Below, piece after piece: positions 21,401 through 34,690 of a stretch of 64,000 nucleotides of DNA. The number at the start of each line of letters is the position of its first letter. The first letter of the stretch is position 1. The stretch lies in the NCBI RefSeq assembly GCF_032854445.1, contig NC_088297.1:26899915-26963914 (forward strand), given 5' to 3'. The stretch is from Liolophura sinensis (Eukaryota > Mollusca > Polyplacophora > Chitonida > Chitonidae). The notes under the pieces are model-generated. The model was not told where the DNA came from, did not search any database, and saw only the letters and a program-made list of their open reading frames with translations. The translations under genes and the position numbers were made by a program.

Positions 21401-21690
21401 TTTCATACCCTATCTCTTAACACAGGAGGGGAGACAACTCTAATACACTTGAAGACTCGAGTGCTGTCACATTTTGTTAAATTTAGAGTTATTGCCCCTG
21501 TCTGGTAGCTCTGTTGCTACTTATGTGTTGACGTTATTATTATGCGGAAAAACGGGTGTAGACCCCACAAAAGAGGGGGTAGTATAAACACATCACTGTG
21601 GAAGAACGAGTGCAGTCCAATTCTTTGTATGGAAAAACGAGAGTTGTCCACTCATGTGCCTTGGCTTTGCATCATGTGACTGTCTGACCA

Positions 21691-22180
21691 ATGACTGTTC
21701 GTCTGGATGGCAACATAAGATTCAAGATGGTGGACAATCAATGTGCACATCCTCATCCCACTGATAAACCCAAGAAAAGAAAGAAAACAGGTAGATCAAG
21801 AGGAAAAGCTAAAAGACAGAGGCTTTGTAGTCATGTCAGTGGCCCAGACTGTAGTGTAGAAGACACAAGTGCTTCGAGAATATAACAGATGAGGAGAGAC
21901 AGGCATTAGTCAATGCTTTAACAACAACTAGGCCTATACAACAAAAGATGCTCAAGATGCATGTCTTTCACACTTACAGAATTCATGGTGTGCAAAGACG
22001 AAGGCCACGTAAACCAGAGATGACTGCTAATCTGCATGATAGCTCCTATAATTACTGTGTACGTATTCAGGGGAACAATCATCACGGAAAGTCAAGGTGT
22101 GTCTGAAAGCTTTTGTAGCGATATTTGGGATCTCAGTAAAGCGAGTGGAAATCATCAGGAAATCCATTGCTCAAACAGGT
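21691..22180 (+). pseudogene. Decayed transposon-associated protein gene
   Basis: Three successive frames give a Lys/Arg-rich start (KPKKRKKTGRSRGKAKRQR), a Cys pair (CSHVSGPDC), ITDEERQALVNAL, then YNYCVRIQG and VCLKAFVAIFGISVKRVE. This order (basic stretch, Cys pair, EERQ helix, then VCxKxFxxxxGIxxxRV) matches an animal protein type commonly encoded by DNA transposons or domesticated from them (general knowledge; family name not certain). Two frame breaks (near 21875 and 22093) separate the parts. A possible donor, CAAACAG followed by GTGATT, follows the last segment. Confidence 0.55.
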
Positions 22181-22261
22181 GATTCTAATCTGCTATTCCA
22201 CTTTCTTTTTATTTATTATTTGTATCTGCTCAATGTCTGCTCTAGAGATGCTTTTATCCAG

Positions 22262-22500
22262 CCTTCATTTATTATAAATTGGCCCCGGTGACTCCGTCTG
22301 TCTCGTGGACCCAAGTTCGATCCTGGGTCGGGTCATACTTAAAAACCGTAGTTTTAAAAGGACTTTAGAATGGTAGTTGCATTGCCTCGTTTCACGCTCA
22401 GCTTTATGGGGTTACAGCAACGACCCGGTGTCCAGTATAATGTAACTGGGTTTGGTGTCATGTTGAGTGTCTTTGACCTGACATTGAGAGGCGCATAAGA
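22262..22500 (+). mobile_element. Second SINE-like family (CACTCA type), diverged copy
   Basis: The head holds AAGTTCGATCCTGGGTC, a good Pol III B box. The body (GGTGTCCAGTATAATGTAACTG) resembles copies at 45.3, 54.2 and 63.0 kb. It lacks the terminal CACTCA run. Confidence 0.6.
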
Positions 22501-22750
22501 TTTTTTTTTTTTTTTTTTTTTTTGATTGGTGTTTTACGTCATACTCAAGAATATTCACTTATACGACGGCGGCCATAATTATGGTGGATGGAAACCGGGC
22601 AGAGCCCGGGGAAACCCACGACCATCCGCAGGTTGCCAGAGAGGAAGCCAGCATAAGCTGGTCTTGAACTCACAGCGACTGCATTGGTGAGAGGCTTCTG
22701 GGTCACTACGCAGTGCTAGCGTGCTAACCGACTGAGCAACGGAGGCCAGA
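22501..22750 (-). mobile_element. tRNA-derived core SINE, near full length
   Basis: On the plus strand: a T23 run, GATTGGTGTTTTACGTCATA, ACGACGGCGGCC, the CCGGGCAGAGCCCGGGG core and the complement of the tRNA-like head ending ACTGAGCAACGGAGGCC at 22746. Duplicated GAGAGGCGCATA / AGAGGCGCATA flanks (near 22487 and 22750) look like a target-site duplication. Confidence 0.9.
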
Positions 22751-22864
22751 GGCGCATAGGAGACCCAGCCTTTATATGGCTTACATACTCCCAACAACCT
22801 GCAGAAAGGTGTGGGTTGCCCCCATGCAGGCACTGCCCGGTTTTCTCACACACTCATATGATGG

Positions 22865-23064
22865 NNNNNNNNNNNNNNNNNNNNNNNNNNNNNNNNNNNN
22901 NNNNNNNNNNNNNNNNNNNNNNNNNNNNNNNNNNNNNNNNNNNNNNNNNNNNNNNNNNNNNNNNNNNNNNNNNNNNNNNNNNNNNNNNNNNNNNNNNNNN
23001 NNNNNNNNNNNNNNNNNNNNNNNNNNNNNNNNNNNNNNNNNNNNNNNNNNNNNNNNNNNNNNNN
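22865..23064. other. Assembly gap (200 N)
   Basis: A run of exactly 200 N. A placeholder length is likely, so the real distance is unknown. Confidence 1.
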
Positions 23065-23639
23065 GATTACACAGCCGAGTCCGGAGCTAAGACTGATCAT
23101 GTAAAAAGCAAACTCTTGTACAAGATCACAGGAAGTATTTTTAAAATCCTACGCCGGAAAGAAACCAAATACATGCTTAAAACTGACAAATCCTTACTTG
23201 ATTGGTCTTTCATGCCGTAACTAAAGATTAAAACTGAAGCCGATGTTCATCTGCCCTCGTAGTACATGATTCAAATTTTGCCCGTGACTACATGTGTTAT
23301 GTGGAACATTTGCCTCATTTGCAGAGTTTGGAAGGACGATACTGCCAACATGATATCCTGCTAGAAAAATTAAGTTTCAGAACCAAATGCAATATTTTAT
23401 GACGTTTATTTGCTGTTAAAATGACACTTTTTTCAGTGGTGGGGGTGGAAGGTGGAGGAATTTTAGATCATTCACCATACAGGGGTTAATGGCCAGCAGA
23501 AAACAAACAGTCAATGGGTGTGTGAGTGTCAGAAGAACTTCGTGACGAGACTAGGGTTTGAGAACACACAACACAGAAACACTCACAGGAAAAAACCTCG
23601 GGAAGTGAGGACAGTTTAGAGAGTGTAATCAATAAGTTA

Positions 23640-23810
23640 ACGGCCCGCCACAAAACTCCTCGTTCCCTCAAACAGCGTAATTAGGGGAATATTCATTCAA
23701 GTTAGAAAACGCGGATGCGTGTGTGCGTGCGACAGTGTGGTGTGAGATGCACTGGCCGCGGCCGCTTTGCTGAGCTCCTCCCATTCCCAAGGGAGCCAGA
23801 TGTGGAGAGG
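23640..23810 (+). other. CpG-rich patch with a strong splice-donor candidate
   Basis: Unlike its AT-rich flanks it is GC-rich, with GCGGCCGC at 23756-23763, and ends ATGTGGAGAGG before GTGAGTGAAT at 23811. It could be a first exon and promoter of a plus-strand gene, but I found no following exon. 23065-23639 and 23811-25240 show nothing else. Confidence 0.25.
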
Positions 23811-25251
23811 GTGAGTGAATTTGTAGACAACTAGTCCGTCGTTGGTGTAATGGGCTGTCCAAACTCCACCTGTCCATCCCTAGGGATGCAGTTTCGCATT
23901 CGCGATCTACTCTATTAGCTTTAGTAGGACATGGACATGACACTGTGTGATCTATTGTATCAAGTCTCCCGATAAAGCACAGCCATGATTTAATGTAAAG
24001 AAAACTGCTACATGAAAATGGGATCTAGATCTGGAATAACAATGAAATCTCCGGGGAAACTTATTAGTGCTAACGATACAATCTACCAATTACTGAAGCT
24101 CATGGTCATACATGCATACAGTACGTGGAGCACATAGAGAAAGGGCTTTAGGATATCCCAATTCAATTTTCTCCCTCAATGGGGTATCATACACTATTGA
24201 AGAAGCTTAACTTTAACAAAAGGCCAAATAACCCCCTAACACACTGTCATCAAGGTCCATCTTAAAGTGTACAAGCCAAATAATCACGCATTTCTATCAG
24301 GGCACAATTTACCCTGATTTTTTACCCTGCATAGTTCTTACCAAATGGCCTTGGCTGTACAAAGTACATGTACTTGTTAATACAACCAACGAAAAACACA
24401 ATCTTTTAATTCACCCAAAAAAAAACTTCATGTGAAAAATAAAAATCTTTCTTATTTTTTGCACTGCCATATCTGTAGAACCTGTGAGAACGGCTCTAGG
24501 AGTATTTCATTTACCGCTGCCGAATGTCATGGGATTTACTCTCTTCATACCATGGTGACAAAAACTTCTCTTATGTTACGAAAACTCTATCAATAATTAA
24601 TGAAAAACCGCTTGCAGTATCAGAGATGATCATACATAAAACAAGTCCAGGCGGACAGAAAACGTTCTCCAGGGCATAACAGCTAATGGCAGATTCATCA
24701 TTTACACCAGATTTTCATGTCGGCAAATGTTACTTGTACTCGCGTTTATAAATCTATATTCACCTCTTCTGTTTCATTAAAATATAGAAATGCACCAGTC
24801 ACACAGTTCTCAACACATACGTGTAGGACAATCACAATCTACGGGTATCGAATGTAGATTTTGATGTTTACACACACATATCTTGTACTTGGCTCTTCAC
24901 ATTCCGTCCATGACTAAGTTAGACATTTTGCCAGATTCTGAGCCAGATTTCTGTTGATCACAGAAAGGAAAGCTTTGAGGCTTCTTTGGAAGTACATGTA
25001 GGTTAGACTGCTCACTAAAAGTAATACTTTACTACAAAGTAAAGATAAACAAAGTTACAAAGACACGAAGCACTTACAACTTTCACTAGGTTTTTAAATT
25101 CTGTGTATGAATACAAATACAGGCTCAGAATCCTCTTTGTGGCACACAGGTGTCACTTCTGACTGAAGGCAAAGTCGCAAGAGCAATAACATATATAAGA
25201 TGGAATGCGAAATATCATAGCACATGTAACAAAAATAACAGACACTTACAC

Positions 25252-25470
25252 ATTGTAAATCGTCAACCTCTTCAACCACCAGAGCGCTTTTTGTTTCCTC
25301 AGTGGAATTTGATCGTACAATTATTATCAAATTGACGCTAAAATCGTTTGTTGTGTCGCTAAAGATGCGAGCTTCACAGAACAGTGTAAAGTAGTTCTCT
25401 ACACCTCAGGGCTTTGAAAAAATGGCTCAAAGTATTGGTTGTAGAAACGGTCGAAAGTTGAAGAATTGGG
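25252..25470. mobile_element. MITE-1 copy (TTCAAC-type ends)
   Basis: One of three clear ~200 bp copies (others at 36865 and 39155). They share GTAAATCNTCAAC...TTTNTCAACCACC at the left, TTCTCTACACCTC in the middle and a right end with GTTGAAGAAT, which is inverted relative to the left. Confidence 0.6.
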
Positions 25471-26194
25471 GTATACGTATACTGAGCACTGGAAGATGAG
25501 AAATGCCAGTCATACATACATGTATACTGTACCTGTCAATCTGGTCAACAGACTGGACAGTGCAGACCTGTGGATATAGCAATGTGGTCACTTCAGTCCA
25601 GTCAACACACTGCCAGTGGTCATCTGTGTACTCTTTACATCACACTGTTGACCTTATTCATCCCCAATGCCACGTGGAATCATATTTGAAGCGGATCAAT
25701 TCATGCAGAGATGTGTGAAGTGTGGATTAAGAGGAGAAGATTATAGATCAGGGGATACTGTACATGTATACAAGTTTGAGATCAAAGAGCCGTTTGTCTG
25801 TTCAACAGGCCAATGAGGCCAGCCACAAGTATATCCTCACTTCTGATAAGAGCTGTAAAGGTCTGAGGACATGCGAATAAAATGGAAACATTTGGGAACA
25901 ATGAAAACACTACATTACAATCCTATCAGTCAAAAGTCAAACACATACGTATGCTTGGGGCTTAACGTCATACTTAACAATGTTTCAGTCATATGACAAC
26001 AAGGAGTCATTCAGTATTGTGTCTTCTTGTTGCAGGATGAGTCTATGCTGCCACCACTGAAGCATCATGCCGAAGACGCCAGACATGACACCCTACCCAG
26101 TCACATTATACTGACAACGGGCCAACCAGTTTCCTTGCTCTATAACCTGCCAGTGCTTAGTGTCAAGCAGCAAGTACCATTTTTAAAATCTTTA

Positions 26195-26570
26195 GTATGA
26201 CGTGACCTGGGTTTGATCCCAGGGTCAAACACATAGTTGTAGTAGTACCCTATCCTGTACTTGACAGTGTTGATGCCACAATTGTTTAAGATACATTTAA
26301 ATTAGGAGTACTACTGTTATTGTTCAACTTTTTCGCATGTTTACAAGCTGTTTATTCAAGTGCACTCTGAAGACATTATTCTGGGCAGACTGATAAAATT
26401 ATACTTTTGGTGAAGACCTGAAATTGACCAATTTAACCAGTGTTGTTTCGTTTCCAAAATTTAATGATAAATGTACATAAATAAAGTTGTTCTTTTCACA
26501 TACCGCTGTCGTATAAGTGAAATATTCTTGAGTACGGCGTAAAACACCAATCAAATAAATAAATCTTTTC
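26195..26570. mobile_element. Fragments of SINE2, MITE-2 and core SINE
   Basis: GGGTTTGATCCCAGGGTC at 26209-26226 resembles the SINE2 head. 26317-26450 is a MITE-2 piece (TTCAACTTTTTCGCATGTTT). 26504-26570 is a 3' fragment of the core SINE in plus sense (TCGTATAAGTGAAATATTCT). Confidence 0.6.
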
Positions 26571-27950
26571 ACATGTGAAAATGTTGAGGGATTCGGGTAT
26601 TAAGGGACTTCTTCAACCAAGCTGATAACTTTGTTTTTGTTTTTCACAACACATCTTTAATACCCGTTTTATTTAGCAATTGTGTCTTTTCTTCAGCAGC
26701 ACACACTGGCACTTTTTCAAATCATTCCTCATACAGTGGTTATTGCTTCACAGGATGCCCACTTCACCTGAGGTGGGCATGTACTTTACACAGTCTCGCC
26801 CTTAAGCTACAACATGTACAAGGGTTTCAGCTTCGGCTACAGGATAGTCCCTTTGCCTTAATGGCACACCCTTTACAGTGTCCATGTTACACAATGTGTG
26901 CCTTCAACAAGGAACTCGCCTAAAACTGAACTGGTACCCACTTTCAACATTGTACACCGTAAACAATGTGCCCAGTTTTAGTCAAAGAAAATGATCTGCA
27001 AAAGCACAAACTGGAAAAATAAGTATTATTCAGGATGGCCTAACACAGTTACAGTGTACACACAGTATATATATAAATGAAGGGCTGAATGAAGTCAATG
27101 GATGGACTGTCGCAGTGTGATGGCCAACGACTGTCGCAAGATCTATAATATTTGCCCTTGACCCAGGTAAATAATGTCATCTTGTAGATCAACAAAAGGC
27201 CTGACAGTGTCCCCTGCCGAATATTCCAACTTCTGTCAACATACAGGCCTTTGTTGATTTTGTCTAAAATGTGCCTCTCTTCGCAAACTTTGAACAAATC
27301 CTTGCCACAAGAGAAAGGATGGATGGAAAACCTGGGCCACTGAACTCTGAATGCTCACAATGGGTGTTTGCAGAGAGGGCCTCCGCGGATGTGAAGTCAA
27401 TCGTCATGGATACAAAGTGATCAGGCTGATATCACAATTACAGGAACTTATGTGGTGCAGAGATAAACATTATAGCCAGGTCTCCAAATTGATGTTCGTG
27501 CAATCAACAGTCCCACCTCCCTCCCACAGATTTAGCCAGAACTTGAAATCAGGCCGTCTCATTTCTAATTTTCTCCTACTCTCCCTATCTCTACTGTGTT
27601 AATTTTTTGTCAGAATTGGGCGTCTCAAAGACACTGAGACACCCGCATGGCTAAGCCTATGCCCCTCGTCCTTAACAGCGATGCCACCCACTCACCCACT
27701 GGATGAAGCTCTCCATGGAGGATAGACAGGTTGATTCAACCACCTCTACGTGAAACTCCCAATTGCCTGAACCTTCCAGCACAAACCTCTGCACTGAACT
27801 GTACTACCCATATGTTGAATTTCCTACAGTACCCAAACCCCCAAAAACATACTGCAGGCTTACATTTCATAGATTAAAATTTGTCCACCAATTTTACATT
27901 TGACTGTTTCAGGAGTATATATTTCTTAATTTTTTTTTAATGTAGTTTTT
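26571..27950. other. No recognisable gene
   Basis: AT-rich anonymous sequence; short open frames only, none with a recognisable motif or convincing splice context. Confidence 0.5.
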
Positions 27951-27954
27951 GAAT

Positions 27955-28433
27955 TCTTCAACATTTTTGCATGTTTGCAAGGTGTTTATTTAAGCACATT
28001 CTGAAAAGCATACCGCAGGCTTATATTTCAAAGTTTAAAATTTGTTTACTGATTTTATTTTTGCCTTTTCATGCATACAGATTTCTTAAATTTTTTTTAA
28101 ATGTAGTTTTTGAACTGACCTATACAAACTTTCCCATCAATTCACTGAAGTGTACAATATACATGTATGTAAAGGCACAGCTACATGTATGAGTATATTT
28201 GGAAATATCAGGTGATATCTCAATACCCAGTTCCTCAACATTTTCGAACCTGAAAGAACAACTTTCAGTGCACATTATGCATACTTTTTAATATGATACT
28301 GGAGAAAATACTACATGGGTAGGATGGGTCATTTTCAGGGCTTCACAAAAAGTACAATCTTATCAGTGTAATAATGCCTTCATCAGAATATGCTTGAATA
28401 AAGAGCTTGCAAACAGGCGAAAAGGCTGAAGTA
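27955..28433. mobile_element. MITE-2 copies, two adjacent
   Basis: A partial copy at 27955-28140 (CTTCAACATTTTTGCATG) is followed by a longer copy at 28225-28433, ending CTTGCAAACAGGCGAAAAGG. The complement of that end matches the left terminus, so terminal inverted repeats of about 25 bp are inferred. Another copy lies at 34950-35156. Confidence 0.6.
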
Positions 28434-29190
28434 CACATAATCTGGAGATTATAGCAAATGACTTTCTACTTGTGGACCAAACGTATATTTGAAGGAATAC
28501 TGAGTGAACGACCGGGAATGGCTTAATACCACTTGGGCAAAAGTCCAACAAAATCATGGTGAGAGAACATCTTTGGGGCCCTAATGCTACACCTTCACAA
28601 GCTATGAGATCAAAGTCCTGATTCAGGTCAGTACATCAGGCACAGAATGCATACACATCACACACTATTGATAGAAGCTGCCAATAAATTCACCTCCACC
28701 AGAGAAGAGCTCCCAGTGGATCTCCCAGAATAAGGATCCAAGCTCACCTGGGACGACACGATTCAGAAGAGCACTTTGTACAGCTTATTGATTTTTGTCA
28801 ACATTTCTGATACGCACACACATGTTCAAATTAAACATACATATTCAGATGTGCCGGATAACGTAACATTTTTCACACATGACAGCTTCCAGAGGAGGTG
28901 ATTGATTGCAGTTTGGGTACTCATGGCCTCCAAATACTCAGACATTGATCTGTGGCATATTGGAGCCATGTACATACATGTACATTCATGGCCAGAGATC
29001 TAGTATGAGGAGAAAATTTGACAACTCTCTTTATAATCAATCAATCGTTTTGTTTTGATATAAAAAGCTAAAATGCAATGGATGATATGTAATAGAAAAC
29101 ACTAGACAAATGATTTGTGTTGGTCAAGTCCACTGCACGTACATGTGCACATATGACTGTATGATAGATGTGTATATATGAGATATTTAT
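28434..29190. other. No recognisable gene
   Basis: AT-rich with scattered TACATGTA motifs; nothing supported. Confidence 0.5.
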
Positions 29191-29310
29191 TTATTTATTT
29201 ATTTGATTAGTGTTTTATCAAACACAGCCATAGTCAACAATACATGTATCTCATGTATCTGACTTATACAATGGCAGTCAGCATTATAATAGGAGGAAAC
29301 CGGGCAGAGA
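29191..29310 (-). mobile_element. Core SINE fragment, degraded
   Basis: ATTTATTTGATTAGTGTTTT and AGGAGGAAACCGGGCAGAG are recognisable; the head is missing. Confidence 0.7.
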
Positions 29311-29524
29311 GGCATCAGACTGAATACTCTGCCTTTCATTGGACAACAAGGGTCACGTGGGGTACAGACATACATGTATTCTTGAATCCTGCAGATGACA
29401 TCAAATGTGTCTGCTGAGCAGGTTATCTCTCCTTTGGTGGGGTCCATCAACGGTTACATCGCTGAAGCGATTCACCTATAAAAAGGTCTGCACTGAATTG
29501 ATGGGTCTTTGCAGGATAAATTCG

Positions 29525-29636
29525 TTACATGGTGACACAGTGGCAGGATACACAAATATATGGAGTCAATAATATGAGGATTACTGACACCATGACACCA
29601 TATATTTACGTATCCTATCAACGAGTAACCATGTAA
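29525..29636. repeat. Imperfect ~44-bp inverted repeat
   Basis: 29525-29568 (TTACATGGTGACACAG start) and 29593-29636 (GTAACCATGTAA end) are reverse complements with a few mismatches around a ~24 nt loop. A foldback element or very short MITE. Confidence 0.65.
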
Positions 29637-32383
29637 TTAATAATACATGTACATACGATAGCATACATGTATGTCATGTTAGAGACACATCTGGCACCAT
29701 AAAGATGACCAACTCAATGCTAAGTAAACACAGCAAAAATTGCAGCTCAAATACATAAACAACTGCGTCAGATATATAAAAACAAAAAGCCACGATATTA
29801 AATGACTCGAGATGAACCTGTCATGTTTTGGATTAACTCTACTTGAGTTCAGCACATAAGAAGTTAGGCAAGTCATTTTAAGACAGGAACACTAAGAAGT
29901 AAACTCTGGAATGCAACAGATCAAGACGACAAGAAAGTTCAACAATCATGTCACTTGTGCATGTAATTTAGTGAAGGCTCTTAGTGTAGGACATTCATCA
30001 CATATACGGTAAATCTTGAAGATACTCTAGATTTATCAGATGTACAGAACATGTGTATTACTTCCTGATTGTACACAGCATTTCAGCATCAGTACAGTAT
30101 AAAAACTAACACCGGTCCATGCATCAAGAAGGTAGAGCAGCAAGTTCGGACATTTAGGTAACCTCAGAAATGATGGATGGCAAAGCTCAGGAAAATTGCT
30201 GGCAAACAAATTTAAAGTGACCAAGTCACTATAAATTGAACTGTGTCTGCAGGCATTTTGAAAAGTTAACTTTGCAGCAAATACTCTCCAATATCAGGAT
30301 TCTCAATCGTATTCAATCATATTTAATGTGGCTATTTCCATTGTCTGTCAATATAAAATGCAGAAAGATCTATGATTGCCATTTCAGAGTTTTGACATAA
30401 AATTTATTGTTGGCTCAAAATTCAGTGAACATTGCCAGCATCAAATGATGTACACGGTAGTCATCAAAATTGCAACCTACACAGAGCCATTTAGGATGTG
30501 GTAACTGCATGAAGTATTCATACAAGAAATACTACTGAAATATTTACAACAACAGAGGGTTTGAGCTCGAACTCTTTTATCGCTAAGGTAAAGAAGTAAT
30601 ACTCTATCAGATGGCATGTTAAAAATGTAAGACAACTTTTGTGGCATCACATTTACTAAGGCATGGGTATCTGAAAAAAAGGTTCACAAAAAGCTATTTA
30701 GAGCAGATAAACAATAGAGAAAATTGAGGAGATGAATGTTTGTGAACTTGAGAAGTTTCTAAAGGAAAGGTGTAATATATGCCTCTGGAATCAGTAAATT
30801 AATGTCTACAAAGGTTGCCTAACATTTTTCAAAACTCACAGGATACAGAAGATACAGGATACATCTAAAGACAAAGAGTATGCTGACGAGAAAAGACTAG
30901 TGTTAGCAGACACTGGTAAAGGATTAACCTTCAATCTTCCACACGAGCATGTGTCCACACGCCTGAGTACGGCTGTCTCTGAACTCATCGTAACATCAGA
31001 TGAAGCTACATTTCATATCAGCTTGATGAGGCATACCATCATCTGACTCCTTCACGTTTCGCTGAGGTCATGACTAACATAATGAGAGAGCCATCAGCCA
31101 TTTTGGACCCCTCAAAACAAACAAAAAATATAAATGGAGGCAGATGATTTGTTAAAAATTGCATATTTCCTGGTGAATCACGTTCTAACTTGAGCGTGGT
31201 TTATGGGGATAATTGTTGACGGTGTTATTATTTTACTTTTTTTTTCTGTTTGACATGTCAAACCGATGATCTAACAGCGGTAATTTGTCAGCTCGATTAA
31301 AACCAGATCACACTGAGTCATCCTGCTGCAAGCTTTGCCATGACAAGCCATTCCAAAAACATTACGGCTGTCAAAATTCCCAGACACTGAAATAGCTCAC
31401 AAAGCTCTTGACTGACATGTGTAATCAAATAAAAATAAATTTCTACAGCCATCATGTCCTTCTAAAGTGTCAACTGCAAACTGGTGCTTTTAAAGCTGAA
31501 TAACTCTATGATGCATATATGCGAAAATGCCAAAGACAGCTTAGGGAAGGCTGCTACTTCATTGTACATGTACTGGGACACGGAAACTAAAATATCATCA
31601 GGGTCTCAAATCCTGCCACCAAGCTAGCGTGGTACATGTACGTGCTCACCTGACCATTAACGGTAAAAAAACTCAAAGCATTCTTAGTTTTCCAGTTAAA
31701 AAACCATCCTGTCCAGTTTTTCTATAACTTAGAAGGAAACAATCTGGATTCATTGTCTATTTATTTGAAGTCCTGATGTTGACTTCTAATATGATGCAAT
31801 TTCACAAACATGTCAGCAGAATCAAAAGTTAGTAAAATAGTTCAGTTTTTACAAGTTTTACAACATAGATAATGTTAATCTAACAAAAACCATGCAGCTA
31901 CACGTAACAGGTAGGCAGAGTGAATCACTTTATTCATTTTTTCACAATAAGACGCTTTTTCACAAAAGTAATGACACAATTATTACGATTTGTGGCTTTT
32001 GTGACGTATCATGTGCCATACTGCATCATCATAAACACACATCTTCAGAATCAATGATTCTGTCAGGGTATATTCAGTCCCGATGATTGTACATTCCGTA
32101 GGCATAATCTCTATTCATGTACAGTATGGTGTTCTGGGCTCTCAGAACACAGGAAGAGCTCCATATATGTTTAAACTGTACCAGCACCTAAACTCCTCAC
32201 CTTCCACCCAGGCCACACTAATCCATCAAACCCACTGACAGATTTTCCATCTTCATATCCGAACCGAATACTCATAATGATCCCTACCGACTGGAAAGTC
32301 TTCGCTTCTCTGAACACAATAATAGATTTCAAGCCTGCCACTAATTAACTGGTTCTGAGGCTCCACCAGCACATGGTGATAAA
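29637..32383. other. No recognisable gene
   Basis: AT-rich; I found no exon with convincing splice sites on either strand. This could be intron or intergenic sequence. Confidence 0.45.
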
Positions 32384-32434
32384 TTTTCAGCCTTCGGACA
32401 TCTTATTACTAATAAGATGTCCGAAGGCTGAAAA
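32384..32434. repeat. Perfect 24-bp inverted repeat, 3-nt loop
   Basis: 32384-32407 and 32411-32434 are exact reverse complements separated by ACT. The stem centre reads TTCGGACATCTTATT. Perfect pairing in an otherwise decayed landscape implies a recent or selected structure. Confidence 0.95.
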
Positions 32435-33502
32435 ATAATAATATTAGTTTGTTATATGTACATTATGTACATGTATGTCTCATCTCTGAATTTAACTTGC
32501 CAGTTTTTTCCAGTCTTTCGGAGTGTGAGAAAACATGTCAGAATCAGAACATTCGAACTGTCGTCAATAACTTTACCCCAGTTTTTTCAACCTCTAAATA
32601 CCATATATTAGCTGAACGAAAGCCATATCAAACCAGAGATCCCAGCGTAAATGGCTGAACATTGGCAAGTTACTGACTAAGCCTCTGACATTCCTAAGCC
32701 TAGGATTGAACCCTGGATTCTCTCATACATTTACAAGACGGAAGTCCATCACTGCAGCCTTCTGCACCCTCTCTGTTCCAAGTTAATGAACAAATAAGTG
32801 GCTGGTTGACCTAGGGGATGACAGACCATCCCCGCCCCCGCAGATTAGCGGGCATTGTTTAGGAGATCAGCGGCAGGGAAATCCCACATAAACCCTAGCT
32901 GCCTTTATGAGCCGTGTAGATACAATGCTCTTCAAGTTCAACCAGCCTCAAGCTGAGGCTCACTGTCAACAACTGATCGTCCAGTGCGCTCAGTCCAGAC
33001 GGATGCTAATTTTCATGTGTACATTGCAATATCCAACACCAGCCATGTCACTGGCAAGTGTATAATAAGCCAATGTACAGGTACGCAATATTGGCATCAT
33101 CAGCATTCAAATTTGAATAATCCATAATTCTACAGGAAAAATGGACAATCCTCAAGAAAATCCAAGCACGGAGGGATCTTGGATCATTGCAATAGACATT
33201 TACTGCCAAGACGTAGTTCTGTCCGGAAAGGCCATCTACATAATCCTCTCAATGTCAGACTAATTAACAATATAATATTCAAAAATTTCTGAATCTTTTT
33301 TTTTTTTTAACAATGAAGTGAAAACTGACGATTCCTTGTTCCCACCCCGATTAATTGTTTCTGAAGTGAGTCAGTCACAACTAACAGGACATAACAAACT
33401 AACTAACAAACAAAATTCACATGTATAACATATTACTTTGTCGCAATGAATAATTATTACTAACTTAATTACTTAATAACTAACCTGATAGTTTTCCATG
33501 TA

Positions 33503-33547
<45 letters not shown>

Positions 33548-34470
33548 CACATACATACATACATACATGTATGTTTGTACAACATGGAAAAGAGTTTGTG
33601 TGTCAAAAGTTTGGCAAAATATTACAGAAAGAGTAGAGTTTGTACAGCTATGGCTAAAATTACGGACAATTCAGGCTGACAACGCCGTTCACTAGCTTCA
33701 TTACCATATTTAAAATACAAAATGGCAAGTAATGACAAGCATTTACAGGCTTATGCCTGTGTCCCAATGACAGCCTACGGGTTGCTCAATTAAGCGCTCA
33801 TTTCATCTTTATACTGGTGCATAAATAATTTTGACATAAGTATGATAACTGGCTTGCTTGGGCCCTGGGAATATCTGGAGAATGAGACATTCACCTACTC
33901 CATCTGTTAATAATGAATAATTATAATGCTGAATATAGAGGACACTATCATATTAAATGATTGTACAGCTTGTGGTAAATCACCTTAAATTTTGCCCCTA
34001 AAAATGTGCATGTATTTTTTCAAGGCAAATAATGTTACAAATACAATGTATTACTTTTGCTACTGAAATCTATATTTCCCCACTAGGGTACCTTCCTACA
34101 TATCAAACTTTCTACTGTGCTTTCCTTTTTGTGTGCTTGTCAGAACTTTCAAAATCTGCCAAAATGTGCAAGATGGCAAAATTTTAGGTCGTTTACAACT
34201 CTAAATGTACATGTAGAAGTCTTACATGAGAATATCACACATTTAATTTACCTGTCAAATGCCAATGGTTGCATCCATTTTATCCAAGAGGGTGGAAAGG
34301 TGATTCCATCCAACCATTCCTTGGTGTTTGTTCCATCTATATATTACATGGGTACAAAACCCCTATTATGTACGCAAAGTTCATCTGCAGTGTAAAGTGC
34401 TCACAATTTACCTCTGGCTGACAGACCCCATTATGGATATTCATCCACTGTGAACTTGTGTACACTGTGA
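32435..34470. other. No recognisable gene; (AT)n at 33505-33543
   Basis: Contains an AT dinucleotide run (33505-33543) followed by CATA repeats. Small open frames near 32925 and 33230 lack support. Confidence 0.5.
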
Positions 34471-34471
34471 A

Positions 34472-34690
34472 GGTACATTCACACCGCGATATGAAAGGTA
34501 CATTCACACGGCGATATGAAAGGCTGTTGCTTTGACAAAGATCCCACAGAAGTAGGGAAAGGTACATTCACACGGCGATATGAAAGGCTGTTGCTTTGAC
34601 AAAGATCCCACAGAAGTAGGGAAAGGTACATTCATACAGTGATCTTTAAGGCTGTTGCTTTGATAATGGTGCCACAGGTGTAGGGATTCC
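34472..34690. repeat. 64-bp tandem repeat, 3 units plus a stub
   Basis: GGTACATTCACACGGCGATA begins units at 34497 and 34561, with a diverged third at 34625 and a truncated one at 34472. Units continue with GCTGTTGCTTTGACAAAGAT. Confidence 0.9.

Noticed and set aside
32925-33064. 46-codon plus-strand frame starting MLFKFNQPQ
   Set aside because: Short, no upstream signal, no recognisable family.
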